Source of the DNA: Gammaproteobacteria bacterium
GTDB taxonomy: Bacteria; Pseudomonadota; Gammaproteobacteria; Thiotrichales; Thiotrichaceae
Length of the DNA stretch: 64,000 bases
Assembly (NCBI GenBank): GCA_018822845.1
Contig: JAHJJD010000124.1
Span: 19,470 to 83,469 of the forward strand
Reading direction: 5' to 3'
This document shows, piece by piece, positions 1-8,703 of this stretch. Each line of letters starts with the position of its first letter. Within the stretch, counting starts at the first letter, position 1. A model generated the notes under the pieces. It was not told the DNA's origin. It made no database searches and saw nothing but the letters and a program-made list of their open reading frames with translations. The position numbers and the translations under genes were made by a program.

Positions 1-41
1 ATACCCGCACTGGCGAATACGTTTCCCGCGTCAAGGCGTGA
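1..41 (+). CDS. efp: Elongation factor P, C-terminal 12 codons (partial)
   Basis: The window opens inside a gene whose last residues read TRTGEYVSRVKA and then TGA at 39-41. A TRTGEY-[ILV]-SR ending is characteristic of bacterial EF-P, the factor that rescues ribosomes stalled at polyproline. Only the last codons are visible. The stop overlaps the GTG start of the next gene, which encodes the enzyme that lysylates EF-P, and this supports the call. EF-P domains cannot be checked here. Confidence 0.85.
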   Translation, partial: TRTGEYVSRVKA

Positions 42-958
42 ACCTGACCGCACTCAAGGAGCGCGCATCCCTGTACCAACAGGTGCGCGTTTTTTTTGCG
101 CGGCGCAATGTGCTGGAAGTCGAAACCCCGGCACTTTCACAAGCGGGCAACACTGACCCATTCATTGACAGTTTCAGCGCCAACACGGCTGAAGGCTTGC
201 GCTGGTTGCACACTTCGCCCGAATACCCGATGAAACGCCTGCTGGCTGCCGGTTGCGGCGATATTTACCAACTTTGCAAAGTCTGGCGGCGCGACGAACG
301 CGGCTCCCGCCACAACCCCGAATTCACCATGCTGGAATGGTACCGGCTTGGCATCAGCTACCAACAACTGATGCAGGAAGTTGCCGACCTGTTGCACACG
401 CTGGTTCCCCATCTGCAAAAAGCGCCACGCTTTTTCACCTATCGCGACCTGTTCCTTGAAACGCTCGCTATTGACCCCCATGTTGCCGGGGAAGCAGAGC
501 TTGCCGCCTGCGCCCATGCGCAAGGTATCAATATCAACGGAGTTATGCCCGCCCAAGGTTGGCGCGACCTGCTGCTGACCCATTGTGTGGAACCACAATT
601 TCCGTCCGACCAACTCACTTTCGTCTACCATTACCCAGCAAGCCAGAGCGCGCTGGCGAAAGTGGAACAAAGCGAAGGGCAATGGGTAGCGCAGCGTTTC
701 GAGGTATACCTGGGCGGTCTGGAACTGGGCAACGGCTATCAGGAACAGACTGACGCCGCGCAAAACCGCCGTATACTGGAACAGGATGCAGCGGCGCGGG
801 GCAACGACATCCCTGTCGATGAACGTTTTCTTGCAGCACTGGAAACCGGCCTGCCAGAATGCGCCGGAGTCGCCATCGGCATAGACCGGGTGCTGATGTG
901 CCGGATGCAGGTGGATGACATTAAACAAGTTATCCCTTTTACGTGGGAGGTGGCATAA
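38..958 (+). CDS. epmA: EF-P--(R)-beta-lysine ligase EpmA (GenX/PoxA/YjeA)
   Basis: A 306-residue class II aminoacyl-tRNA-synthetase paralogue that attaches beta-lysine to a conserved lysine of EF-P. It resembles the catalytic core of class II LysRS without the N-terminal anticodon-binding domain, and the length is close to the family's usual ~325. Motif 2 is visible (FTMLEWYR, about residues 96-103) and motif 3 near the C-terminus (GVAIGIDRVLM). The GTG start at 38 overlaps the efp stop, so the two are probably translationally coupled and the modifying enzyme is co-expressed with its substrate. Confidence 0.93.
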   Translation: MNLTALKERASLYQQVRVFFARRNVLEVETPALSQAGNTDPFIDSFSANTAEGLRWLHTSPEYPMKRLLAAGCGDIYQLCKVWRRDERGSRHNPEFTMLEWYRLGISYQQLMQEVADLLHTLVPHLQKAPRFFTYRDLFLETLAIDPHVAGEAELAACAHAQGININGVMPAQGWRDLLLTHCVEPQFPSDQLTFVYHYPASQSALAKVEQSEGQWVAQRFEVYLGGLELGNGYQEQTDAAQNRRILEQDAAARGNDIPVDERFLAALETGLPECAGVAIGIDRVLMCRMQVDDIKQVIPFTWEVA

Positions 959-992
959 TAGCCACCGAAAATAATATTCAAGGAGATAGAAC

Positions 993-1322
993 GTGGACTT
1001 TCTGATTTCTAACGCTTACGCAGAAGGCGCACCTGCCCCGGCAGGTGGTGGTATCGAAATGATCCTGATGATGGCCGTTTTCTTCGCCATCATGTATTTC
1101 ATGATCATCCGCCCGCAGCAAAAGCGCGCCAAGGAACACAAACAAATGCTGGAATCGCTGAGCAAAGGTGATGAAGTCGTCACTGGTGGCGGTGTACTCG
1201 GCAAGGTCGCGGGCATCAACGATAACTTTGTTGAACTGACCATCGCCGACAATGTTACCGTCAAGGTACAGAAGCAGGCTGTCGCTTCCGTCCTGCCCAA
1301 AGGCACGATGAAAGGCGCATAA
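993..1322 (+). CDS. yajC: Preprotein translocase subunit YajC
   Basis: A 109-residue inner-membrane protein of the SecDF-YajC accessory complex. One membrane segment spans about residues 22-42 (MILMMAVFFAIMYFMII), followed by the family hallmark RPQQKRAKEH and a small cytoplasmic domain with GDEVVTGGG. The start is GTG at 993, preceded by AAGGAG at 980-985. It lies 60 bp ahead of secD, the usual gammaproteobacterial order. YajC is not essential in E. coli and helps SecDF associate with SecYEG. Confidence 0.95.
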   Translation: MDFLISNAYAEGAPAPAGGGIEMILMMAVFFAIMYFMIIRPQQKRAKEHKQMLESLSKGDEVVTGGGVLGKVAGINDNFVELTIADNVTVKVQKQAVASVLPKGTMKGA

Positions 1323-1381
1323 AAATAGGGCGGGAGAGGGGCAAACCCTCTCCCAATTCTTATCTACGGAATCATATAACA

Positions 1382-3235
1382 ATGAATCGCTATCCAATCT
1401 GGAAGTACCTGTTGATCGGCCTGATCCTGCTGGTCGCGGTCATCTATGCCGTACCCAATTTCTTCCCTTCCGACCCGTCGGTACAATTGAGCCCAAAACT
1501 CGACCGGGCCATCGAACCGGCTGACATGCAGCGCTTTGAAGAAGCATTACAGGCCAAGGGCTTAAGCTTCCGTGCCAACGAAAACAATGGCCAGCAGGCA
1601 CTGTTCCGTTTCGACGATACTGAAGTGCAGCTCAAAGCATCCGAAGCACTGAAGGAAACCGTCGGCGACCAGTTTGTAGTAGCACTGAACCTTGCACCAT
1701 CCACACCATCATGGCTGCGGGCGCTGAATGCACAGCCGATGTACCTTGGCCTCGACCTGCGTGGTGGCGTACATTTCCTGATGGAAGTGGATATGAAAGC
1801 AGCGGTCGACAAGGCTATTGACCGCTACGAAGACGAATTCCGCGACTTCCTGCGCGACAAGGACATCAAGTATCTGGGTATTGCCCGCGAAGGCGATACT
1901 GTCATGACCAAATTCCGGGATGCCGCCAGCCGCGATGCTGCACAGGAAGCCCTGCGCAGCGAATACCGCGATACCCTGCAATTCACCGCACCAGAAGGCA
2001 GCACCGACTTGCAGGCCAGCATTTCCCAGGTGGCATTGACCAACATCCAGAAATTCGCCCTGCAACAAAACATCACCACCCTGCGCAAGCGCGTCAACGA
2101 ACTGGGCGTGGCGGAACCTGTCATCCAGCAACAAGGCGCAAACCGTATCGTGGTACAACTTCCCGGCGTGCAGGACACCGCCCGTGCGAAAGAAATCCTC
2201 GGCGCTACCGCCACCCTCGAATTCCGGCTGGTGGATGAGGAAAATGACCCGTTCCAGGCACAGCAAACCGGTCGCCCTCCGATTGGTTCCCAGCTTTACA
2301 AGGAACGCGACGGCAACCCGATCCTGCTCAAACGCAAAGTCATGCTGACCGGTGAATACATCACTGACGCCTCTTCCGGCTTCGACCAGAACAACCGCCC
2401 GGCAGTACATATTACGCTGGATGGCAAGGGTGCCAGCCGTTTCGCCAAAGTCACGGGTGAAAACGTGCAAAAGCTGATGGGGGTGGTCTTCATCGAAACC
2501 AAAATCGAGACCAAGGAAGTCAACGGCCAGATGCAAAAGACCAGCACGACCAAGGAAGAAGTCATCAATGTAGCGCGCATTCAGGAGCAATTGAGCAAGC
2601 GCTTCCAGATCACCGGGCTGGATTCCCCCAAGGAATCGCGTGACCTCGCCCTGCTGCTGCGCGCTGGTGCCTTGGCTGCGCCACTCTATATCGTGGAAGA
2701 ACGCACCGTTGGCCCTAGCATGGGTGCCGAAAATATCGCCAAAGGCTTCAACTCCAACATCTGGGGTTTCATAACTGTGGTAGCTTTCATGGTCATTTAC
2801 TACCGCATGTTCGGCATTACCGCCAGCCTGGCGCTGGGTGTCAACGGCTTCCTGCTGTTTGCGATCCTTTCCATGTTGCAGGCAACCCTGACCCTGCCCG
2901 GCCTGGCCGGTATCGCCCTGACCCTGGGTATGGCGATCGACGCCAACGTACTGATCAATGAACGTATCCGTGAGGAGCTGCGCGCTGGCGCGCCCCCGCA
3001 AGTGGCCATCAATGAAGGTTACGGACGCGCATGGGGCACCATCCTCGACTCCAACCTGACCACCCTGATTGCTGGCGTCGCGCTGTTCCTGCTGGGTTCC
3101 GGGCCGATCAAGGGCTTTGCCGTGGTGTTGTGCCTTGGCATCCTGACCTCCATGTTCAGCGCCGTGACAGTATCACGTGCACTAGTGAACATCGTGTACG
3201 GCTACAAACCACGTTTGCAGAAAATTGCCATTTAA
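1382..3235 (+). CDS. secD: Protein translocase subunit SecD
   Basis: A 617-residue RND-superfamily membrane protein that, with SecF, uses the proton-motive force to pull preproteins through SecYEG on the periplasmic side. Visible features are an N-terminal membrane anchor (residues 8-26), the D1 motif LGLDLRGGVHFLMEV (about 122-136), a large periplasmic P1 domain and five C-terminal membrane segments with GIALTLGMAIDANVLI (about 513-528). The Asp in AIDAN is the conserved proton-relay position. Length matches E. coli SecD (615). secF follows after 11 bp. Confidence 0.97.
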   Translation: MNRYPIWKYLLIGLILLVAVIYAVPNFFPSDPSVQLSPKLDRAIEPADMQRFEEALQAKGLSFRANENNGQQALFRFDDTEVQLKASEALKETVGDQFVVALNLAPSTPSWLRALNAQPMYLGLDLRGGVHFLMEVDMKAAVDKAIDRYEDEFRDFLRDKDIKYLGIAREGDTVMTKFRDAASRDAAQEALRSEYRDTLQFTAPEGSTDLQASISQVALTNIQKFALQQNITTLRKRVNELGVAEPVIQQQGANRIVVQLPGVQDTARAKEILGATATLEFRLVDEENDPFQAQQTGRPPIGSQLYKERDGNPILLKRKVMLTGEYITDASSGFDQNNRPAVHITLDGKGASRFAKVTGENVQKLMGVVFIETKIETKEVNGQMQKTSTTKEEVINVARIQEQLSKRFQITGLDSPKESRDLALLLRAGALAAPLYIVEERTVGPSMGAENIAKGFNSNIWGFITVVAFMVIYYRMFGITASLALGVNGFLLFAILSMLQATLTLPGLAGIALTLGMAIDANVLINERIREELRAGAPPQVAINEGYGRAWGTILDSNLTTLIAGVALFLLGSGPIKGFAVVLCLGILTSMFSAVTVSRALVNIVYGYKPRLQKIAI

Positions 3236-3246
3236 GGGGCTGCATC

Positions 3247-4197
3247 ATGTTCGAATTATTTCCGTTCAAGAAAGCCATCCCCTTCATGCGGTATGGCAAG
3301 ACCACTACAGCCATTTCACTGGCGACCTTCCTGTTTTCCGTGTTCGCGCTGTTCTACTACGGCCTGAATCTGGGAGTCGATTTTACCGGCGGTACAGTGA
3401 TGGAAGTGCGCTACGCGCAGGCCGCCCCACTGGAAGACATCCGCCAGTCGCTCAAGGGTTCAGGCTTTGAGGAAGTCGCCGTGCAGAACTTTGGCACTTC
3501 TCAGGATGTGCTGATCCGTCTACCGGTCAAGGAAGGCATTTCCGGTGCGCAAGTCAGCGAGCAGGTCATGCAGACCCTCAAGGCAAAAGCACCGGATTTA
3601 AGCCTCAGCCGGGTGGAATTCGTCGGCCCGCAGGTTGGGCAGGAACTGTACGAAAACGGCGGGCTGGCGCTGATTCTGGTCGCTGCCGGTATCATCATCT
3701 ACTTGGCTTTCCGTTTCGAGTGGCGCTTTGCGGTCTCCGCCATCATTGCCAACATGCATGACGTGGTAATCATCCTTGGCCTGTTTGCCTTCTTCCAGTG
3801 GCAGTTTGACCTGACCGTACTAGCGGGCATACTGGCTGTGCTGGGTTACTCGGTAAATGAGTCAGTGGTGGTGTTTGACCGGATTCGGGAAAACATCCGC
3901 ACCATGCGTGACTCCAGCATTCCCGACATCATCGACAGTGCGATTACCAGCACCATGTCACGCACTATCATTACCCACGTATCCACCCAGATCATGGTGC
4001 TGGCAATGCTGTGGTTCGGTGGTGAAGCGTTGCACAACTTCGCGCTGGCACTGACCATCGGCATTATGTTCGGTATCTACTCATCGGTACTGGTTGCTTC
4101 CCCGCTGCTGCTGCTGTTCGGCCTCAAACGCGAGCACATGATCCCGAAGGAAGACGAAAAGATCGAAGGCATGAATGCGGACGGTTCTGTCGTCTAA
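3247..4197 (+). CDS. secF: Protein translocase subunit SecF
   Basis: 316 residues, the partner of SecD in proton-driven preprotein translocation. Start chosen at the ATG at 3247 (MFELFPFKKAIPFMRY) because homologues begin here. The frame is open back to 3031, but that extension lies inside secD in another frame. GLNLGVDFTGGTVMEV is the SecF counterpart of the SecD D1 motif, and GYSVNESVVVFDRIREN is the conserved fourth-helix motif. The last membrane segment is followed by a short charged tail. The operon ends at a strong terminator about 20 bp downstream. Confidence 0.96.
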   Translation: MFELFPFKKAIPFMRYGKTTTAISLATFLFSVFALFYYGLNLGVDFTGGTVMEVRYAQAAPLEDIRQSLKGSGFEEVAVQNFGTSQDVLIRLPVKEGISGAQVSEQVMQTLKAKAPDLSLSRVEFVGPQVGQELYENGGLALILVAAGIIIYLAFRFEWRFAVSAIIANMHDVVIILGLFAFFQWQFDLTVLAGILAVLGYSVNESVVVFDRIRENIRTMRDSSIPDIIDSAITSTMSRTIITHVSTQIMVLAMLWFGGEALHNFALALTIGIMFGIYSSVLVASPLLLLFGLKREHMIPKEDEKIEGMNADGSVV

Positions 4198-4214
4198 GCT
4201 TCCGCATCAGCCAT

Positions 4215-4245
4215 AAAAAAAGCCCCCAAACCGGGGGCTTTTTTT
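4215..4245. terminator. Rho-independent terminator after secF
   Basis: A perfect hairpin AAAAAAAGCCCCC / GGGGGCTTTTTTT with a 5-nt loop, starting 18 bp after the secF stop. It has A- and T-tracts on both sides, so it can work in either direction, but on the + strand it ends the yajC-secDF transcript. Confidence 0.93.
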
Positions 4246-4433
4246 ATGCTGGAAGTGAGTGGATTATCCACTACGCCTGAAGACAAGGCATCCTGCCGCT
4301 CGCGCATCCCCGCATAAATAGACCATAATCCCGAGAAACACCACCCAAGCAACCAGTAGCCGTAAGGGAAACGGCAAACCCCTGATTTCTGTTGTAATCT
4401 CTGTAAATACAGCATTGAGAAGGAGGTTTCCCC

Positions 4434-5243
4434 ATGTCCATGACCGAAGAATCCCGCCAACATCCGGCAGAACTCAAGGAAGATACCCGCCCATTCGTTG
4501 CCCCCTGCCGCCAGCTTGATACGACTGCACCCCTGCGCTGGCTAAAGTTGGGGTTTCAGGATTTCCGCCAGGCACCATTACTGAGCGTCATGTACGGCGC
4601 ATTGTTCATGTTCATCAGTTGGCTGATCGTCGCTTGGGCCTGGCAAGTGGGCAGCTTTACCATGGTCATCGTCCTGTTTGCCGCGTTTATCTTTATGGGG
4701 CCTGCGCTGGCGATGGGGCTGTATTCCGTCAGTTGCCAACTTGACCGGGGCAGGAAACCGCAGATTGGCTTTTGCCTGCAACAAAGCAAGAAACGCCTTG
4801 GCAACCAGATGATTTTCGCCTTTGCCCTGCTGATCGTGTTTTTGGTATGGGCGCGGTCAGCCACTGCCATCAATATTTTCCTGCCGATGGGAACAGACCC
4901 GACTTTCGTGGAATGGCTGACGTTTCTGGGGGTTGGTTCATTGGTCGGTGCGGTGTTTGCCACGGTTATCTTTTGCGCCGGGGTGTTTTCCCTGCCGATG
5001 ATGATGGATCGGGATGTCGATGCCATTACCGCAATGCTGACCAGTTTCAATGCGGTACTGAAAAACAAACCGGCAATGCTGCTGTGGGCTGCGCTGCTGG
5101 TCGCATCGGTCGTGATCGGCTTCCTGACGCTGTTTGCGGCGTTTCTGGTGACGCTGCCGGTGATTGGTTATGCAAGCTGGCGTGGCTATCGGGAAACCAT
5201 TATCAGTGATGAATGGAAACAAGACCCGGATACGGTGTCCTGA
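4434..5243 (+). CDS. DUF2189 family multi-pass membrane protein
   Basis: 269 residues. A short acidic N-terminus is followed by a conserved amphipathic stretch, LRWLKLGFQDFRQAPLLSV, and about six hydrophobic segments, ending in LVTLPVIGYASWRGYRETI. These N- and C-terminal motifs are those of the DUF2189 family (YciC-like integral membrane proteins of unknown function). The ATG at 4434 has AGAAGGAGG at 4419-4427. A homologue, similar along its whole length, lies convergent to it immediately downstream (5247-6032), pointing to an old duplication. No function can be assigned. Confidence 0.85.
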   Translation: MSMTEESRQHPAELKEDTRPFVAPCRQLDTTAPLRWLKLGFQDFRQAPLLSVMYGALFMFISWLIVAWAWQVGSFTMVIVLFAAFIFMGPALAMGLYSVSCQLDRGRKPQIGFCLQQSKKRLGNQMIFAFALLIVFLVWARSATAINIFLPMGTDPTFVEWLTFLGVGSLVGAVFATVIFCAGVFSLPMMMDRDVDAITAMLTSFNAVLKNKPAMLLWAALLVASVVIGFLTLFAAFLVTLPVIGYASWRGYRETIISDEWKQDPDTVS

Positions 5244-5246
5244 TCC

Positions 5247-6032
5247 TTATACCGCCTCAACCATATCGCGGTAAGCGTGCCAACTGGCATACGAAATCAG
5301 CGGCATGGCAATAATCAACCCAAGGCTGAATGGCAATAAACCCACGCCAATAATCAGCGCAATGGTCGCCGCCCACGCCAGCATCACTTTCCAGTTGGCA
5401 AAGATGGCGCGAATGCTGGTATTCAATGCCGTCACCAGACTCACCTTGCGCTCCAGCAACATTGGCACGGTCGCCACGCCCGTCACGAATGACACCAGCG
5501 CAAACAACAGCCCCACGGACATAAACGACAGCGTGAACAGCAAACCCATTTTTGACCCCAGCAACGCTGCCATAAAGCCAATATAACTGTGTAGCTCCGC
5601 TGCTGCCGTATCTTGCAGGAAAACATCCAGCACGATGGAAGACATGCGCAGCCACAACAACACCAGCACCCCCAGCAAGGCCGAGTACAGGATCAGATTA
5701 ATCGGGTTACGCTTTAACGCCAGGGTAGATTGCAAAAAGTTGACCGGATCACCGTGTTCACGACGCAGGCTCAAGTCATATAAACCCAGCGCGAGGAACG
5801 GCCCCCACAACATGAAACCCGCCGCTGTCGCCATAAAAAAGCCGGGGTTGTTGGCTGACAGAATGCTCATACCCATCCCCACCAGCGCGAAGATGATGCC
5901 ATACAACAGGCTGGACCAAGGGTTGGCTTTGATGTCCTCCCACCCTTGGCGTAACCACTTGGGAATATTGGAAAATTCGACCTGACGCACGGGGTACTCA
6001 GTGAACGGCTGTTCGGTGCTGATGGATTGCAT
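5247..6032 (-). CDS. DUF2189 family membrane protein at the end of the mrp operon
   Basis: 261 residues. It has the same layout as its convergent neighbour: FSNIPKWLRQGWEDIKANP near the N-terminus, about six membrane segments, and MPLISYASWHAYRDMV at the end. An ATG lies at 6041, but the ribosome-binding site AAGGAGG (inside the mrpG 3' end) is only two or three bases from it. It is well spaced from the ATG at 6032, so that start was chosen. The gene starts 6 bp after the mrpG stop and is probably translationally coupled to the antiporter operon. Whether it affects antiporter assembly is unknown. Confidence 0.85.
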   Translation of the reverse strand: MQSISTEQPFTEYPVRQVEFSNIPKWLRQGWEDIKANPWSSLLYGIIFALVGMGMSILSANNPGFFMATAAGFMLWGPFLALGLYDLSLRREHGDPVNFLQSTLALKRNPINLILYSALLGVLVLLWLRMSSIVLDVFLQDTAAAELHSYIGFMAALLGSKMGLLFTLSFMSVGLLFALVSFVTGVATVPMLLERKVSLVTALNTSIRAIFANWKVMLAWAATIALIIGVGLLPFSLGLIIAMPLISYASWHAYRDMVEAV

Positions 6033-6037
6033 AATTA

Positions 6038-6403
6038 TCATTTCCTCCTTGGTGGATTTTCATCATACGAATTCGCCAGCCCTGATTCAACCACGGCTGA
6101 ACGAGTCCGCGCCACCTGCTTCACCCGCAAATGCAAGGCCGCTTTCGCCATCATGTGCGCACTCACAGGTGCTGTCATGAACAAAAACAGCGTCACCAGC
6201 ACTTCATGCAAGCTCACCCCATCGGTATTGAACGAAAAATACAAGGCCGACGCCACCAATACAGACCCCACCCCAAGCGTCGTCGCCTTGGTCGGCCCGT
6301 GCAGGCGCATGAAAAAGTCCGGCATTTTCGCCAGTCCCCATGAACCCACCAGCGTAAAAAATGCCCCAACCAACACCAAAATCGCTAACACTGCATCCAA
6401 CAT
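6038..6403 (-). CDS. mrpG: Na+/H+ antiporter subunit G (MnhG/MrpG)
   Basis: 121 residues, a small subunit of the multi-subunit Mrp cation/proton antiporter in the inner membrane. Three hydrophobic segments surround the conserved block LGLAKMPDFFMRLHGPTKATTLG-like region (about residues 24-45), typical of PhaG/MnhG/YufB. It is the last canonical mrp gene and starts 4 bp after mrpF. Its 3' end carries the ribosome-binding site of the following DUF2189 gene. Confidence 0.92.
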   Translation of the reverse strand: MLDAVLAILVLVGAFFTLVGSWGLAKMPDFFMRLHGPTKATTLGVGSVLVASALYFSFNTDGVSLHEVLVTLFLFMTAPVSAHMMAKAALHLRVKQVARTRSAVVESGLANSYDENPPRRK

Positions 6404-6407
6404 CGCC

Positions 6408-6677
6408 CTACTCCATAATATCGCCGCGCAGCAAATACTTGCTCAGCGCAATCGTGCCCACAAAGCCCATCACCGCAATCAGCAAGGCCGCCTCGAAATA
6501 CAACGCACTGCCTTGCAGCAAGCCGAACAACACCAGCAAGGCAATCGTGTTCAGGTACAACGTATCCAGCGCCAGAATCCGGTCAGGCACATCCGGCCCC
6601 ACCAGCAAGCGGTACAGGCTCAATAACAAGGCCAGCGACACCATGCCGAAAGCCCACGGTAACACCATGCTCAACAT
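6408..6677 (-). CDS. mrpF: Na+/H+ antiporter subunit F (MnhF/MrpF)
   Basis: 89 residues with three membrane segments and the conserved RLLVGPDVPDRILALDT motif (about residues 24-40) of the MrpF/PhaF family. It overlaps mrpE by 7 bp and precedes mrpG by 4 bp. In the Mrp complex F and G are small membrane subunits needed for antiport activity. The length is normal for the family. Confidence 0.92.
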   Translation of the reverse strand: MLSMVLPWAFGMVSLALLLSLYRLLVGPDVPDRILALDTLYLNTIALLVLFGLLQGSALYFEAALLIAVMGFVGTIALSKYLLRGDIME

Positions 6678-7171
6678 TCGCGTAACACCTCCATCAACGG
6701 TTGCTCGTAACGCTGCTTCATTGCCCGAATGCTCGCCTCCACATCCGTCACATGCAGCGCATGGATCAGCAATTGCCGCCGGTCAGCCGACACCTCACAC
6801 GAAACCGTCCCCGGTGTCAGTGAAATCGTATTCGCCAGCAAACTCACCCCAAGCGGCGAACGGATGTCCAGTTCCAGCAGCATAAACGCAGGCTGGAGTT
6901 CGCGGGCAGAACCCAGAATCAACCTCGCCACATGCAGGTTTGCCAGCAGAATGTCCCACAACACTACCGCCATGAATTTCAGCAATACCCACGGGCTGCG
7001 TACACACACCCGTTCCGGCCAAAACCCCACGGTCAAAAACGGAATCAGCAACGCCAAACCCGCCCCCAGCACCACATGCCCCATTGCCACGGTATTGTTC
7101 AGCAACAACCAGATCAGCAACAACAACACGCTCAATAGCGGATGCGGCAACAATCGTTTCAACATGCTCAT
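6671..7171 (-). CDS. mrpE: Na+/H+ antiporter subunit E (MnhE/MrpE)
   Basis: 166 residues. N-terminal hydrophobic segments (LLSVLLLLIWLLLNN and the following stretch) are followed by the conserved soluble region SLLANTISLTPGTVSCEV (about 112-129), diagnostic of MrpE/PhaE. It overlaps mrpD by 4 bp and mrpF by 7 bp, as expected for a tightly coupled complex-encoding operon. Confidence 0.93.
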   Translation of the reverse strand: MSMLKRLLPHPLLSVLLLLIWLLLNNTVAMGHVVLGAGLALLIPFLTVGFWPERVCVRSPWVLLKFMAVVLWDILLANLHVARLILGSARELQPAFMLLELDIRSPLGVSLLANTISLTPGTVSCEVSADRRQLLIHALHVTDVEASIRAMKQRYEQPLMEVLREC

Positions 7172-8703
7172 TTACCTCCCACCGCAGGGTCGAATACCGC
7201 CGCACGATACCCCGCTACATCCAGGGTTTGCGCGGCGATTTGCTGCATCACTTCAGCAACTGGCTGCGCCAATACCACCAGCAGGGGCACGGCAGCCAAC
7301 AACCACAACACCGCCACCAGACTCAGCCCAAATGCCGGAATCCGTGTCGGCAATACCGGGTCAGCCGCATCAGGCCGATCTTTCACCTTGTAAAACAGCA
7401 CCGAACCGCTACGCGCCAAGGCAATAAGCAACAAGGCACTGCTCAGCAAGACCGTTGCCAGCACCGCCCAACGCCACGGATGTTCCAACGCCGCCTGCAA
7501 AATCCACAACTTGCCAAAAAACCCCGACAACGGCGGCAAACCCAAGGCCGCCACCGCCGCGAACATAAACAAACCACCCAGCAAGGCATGGTGTGGCAAA
7601 CTCATACCGGGGTCAAAACGGTCGGCATACGCCCCGCGCCCGCGCACAATTACATCTGCCAACAAAAACAAACCGCCCGCCAGCAAAGTCGAATGCACCA
7701 GATAATACAAAGCCGCCGCCAGACCCGTTTCAGAATGCAAGCCCACGGCAATCAGCAACATCGCCACCGAAGCCAGCACCAGATACGCCACCTGAAAACG
7801 CAAACGGAACGCCGCCAGCACGCCCAATGCCGCCAACACCAAGGTAATCAGCCCCAAGCCCAGCAACCACGGCGCATAAAAGTACGCCAGATTCCCCGCA
7901 TCCGCCCCAAACACCGTGCCATGCACCCGAATAATCGCGTACACCCCCACCTTGGTCATAACCGCAAACAAGGCCGCCACCGGGGCAGAAGTCCGTGCAT
8001 ACGCCGCAGGCAACCACAAATACAGCGGAAACATTGCCGCCTTCAGCCCAAACACCAGCAACAGCAACAAACCCGCCGCCATCACCAGCCCTTCGCGCTC
8101 CGCCGGTAATGCCGCCACTTTTGCCGCCATATCCGCAATATTCAGCGTCCCCAGTGCGCCGTACAACGCCCCCAACGCAAACAGGAACACCGTCGAACCG
8201 ACCAGATTCACCACCACATAATGCAGCCCCGCCACGGTGCGCTGCTTACCACCACCATGCAGCAACAAGCTGTAAGAAGCCAGCAACAACACTTCAAAGA
8301 ACACAAACAGGTTAAACGCATCCCCGGTCAGAAACGCCCCGTTCAAGCCAAACAATTGCATCTGGAACAACACATGGAAATGGCTGCCTTGCGCGTCAAT
8401 CTCGGTGACAATCGCATACCATAACGCGCCGACCGCCAGCACTGCCGTTACCAACAGCATCAAGGCCGCAAGCTGGTCAAACACCAGGGTAATGCCGAAT
8501 GGCGTAGGCCAGTTGCCCAGCGCATACACCTGCCGCTGCCCCGCCAGCGCAATATCAAACAGCCACACCGCCAGCATCAGCAAGGCAAACGCAGCGGCAA
8601 AACCCACCATGCGCTGCACCTGCAAACCCAACGGACGCAGTAACAGCAAGAGGATTCCCGCCAGTAGCGGCAACAGGATTGGGAGGATTGGCAAGTGCAT
8701 CAT
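7168..8703 (-). CDS. mrpD: Na+/H+ antiporter subunit D (MnhD/MrpD)
   Basis: 511 residues, a proton-pumping NuoM/NuoN-like subunit with about 14 membrane helices. LTGDAFNLFVFFEVLLLASY contains the conserved glutamate of transmembrane helix 5, and LKAAMFPLYLWLPAAY contains the lysine of helix 7. Both belong to the proton channel shared with complex I. It overlaps mrpC by 4 bp and mrpE by 4 bp. A second in-frame ATG three bases downstream (8700) could also serve as start. Confidence 0.94.
   Translation of the reverse strand: MMHLPILPILLPLLAGILLLLLRPLGLQVQRMVGFAAAFALLMLAVWLFDIALAGQRQVYALGNWPTPFGITLVFDQLAALMLLVTAVLAVGALWYAIVTEIDAQGSHFHVLFQMQLFGLNGAFLTGDAFNLFVFFEVLLLASYSLLLHGGGKQRTVAGLHYVVVNLVGSTVFLFALGALYGALGTLNIADMAAKVAALPAEREGLVMAAGLLLLLVFGLKAAMFPLYLWLPAAYARTSAPVAALFAVMTKVGVYAIIRVHGTVFGADAGNLAYFYAPWLLGLGLITLVLAALGVLAAFRLRFQVAYLVLASVAMLLIAVGLHSETGLAAALYYLVHSTLLAGGLFLLADVIVRGRGAYADRFDPGMSLPHHALLGGLFMFAAVAALGLPPLSGFFGKLWILQAALEHPWRWAVLATVLLSSALLLIALARSGSVLFYKVKDRPDAADPVLPTRIPAFGLSLVAVLWLLAAVPLLVVLAQPVAEVMQQIAAQTLDVAGYRAAVFDPAVGGK

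Noticed and set aside
1709..3001. 430-residue minus-strand frame opposite secD
   Set aside because: Shadow of secD produced by GC-biased codon use; secD has full-length family similarity.
7084..8109. 341-residue plus-strand frame opposite mrpD
   Set aside because: Gln/Arg/His-rich antisense shadow of a GC-rich membrane-protein gene.
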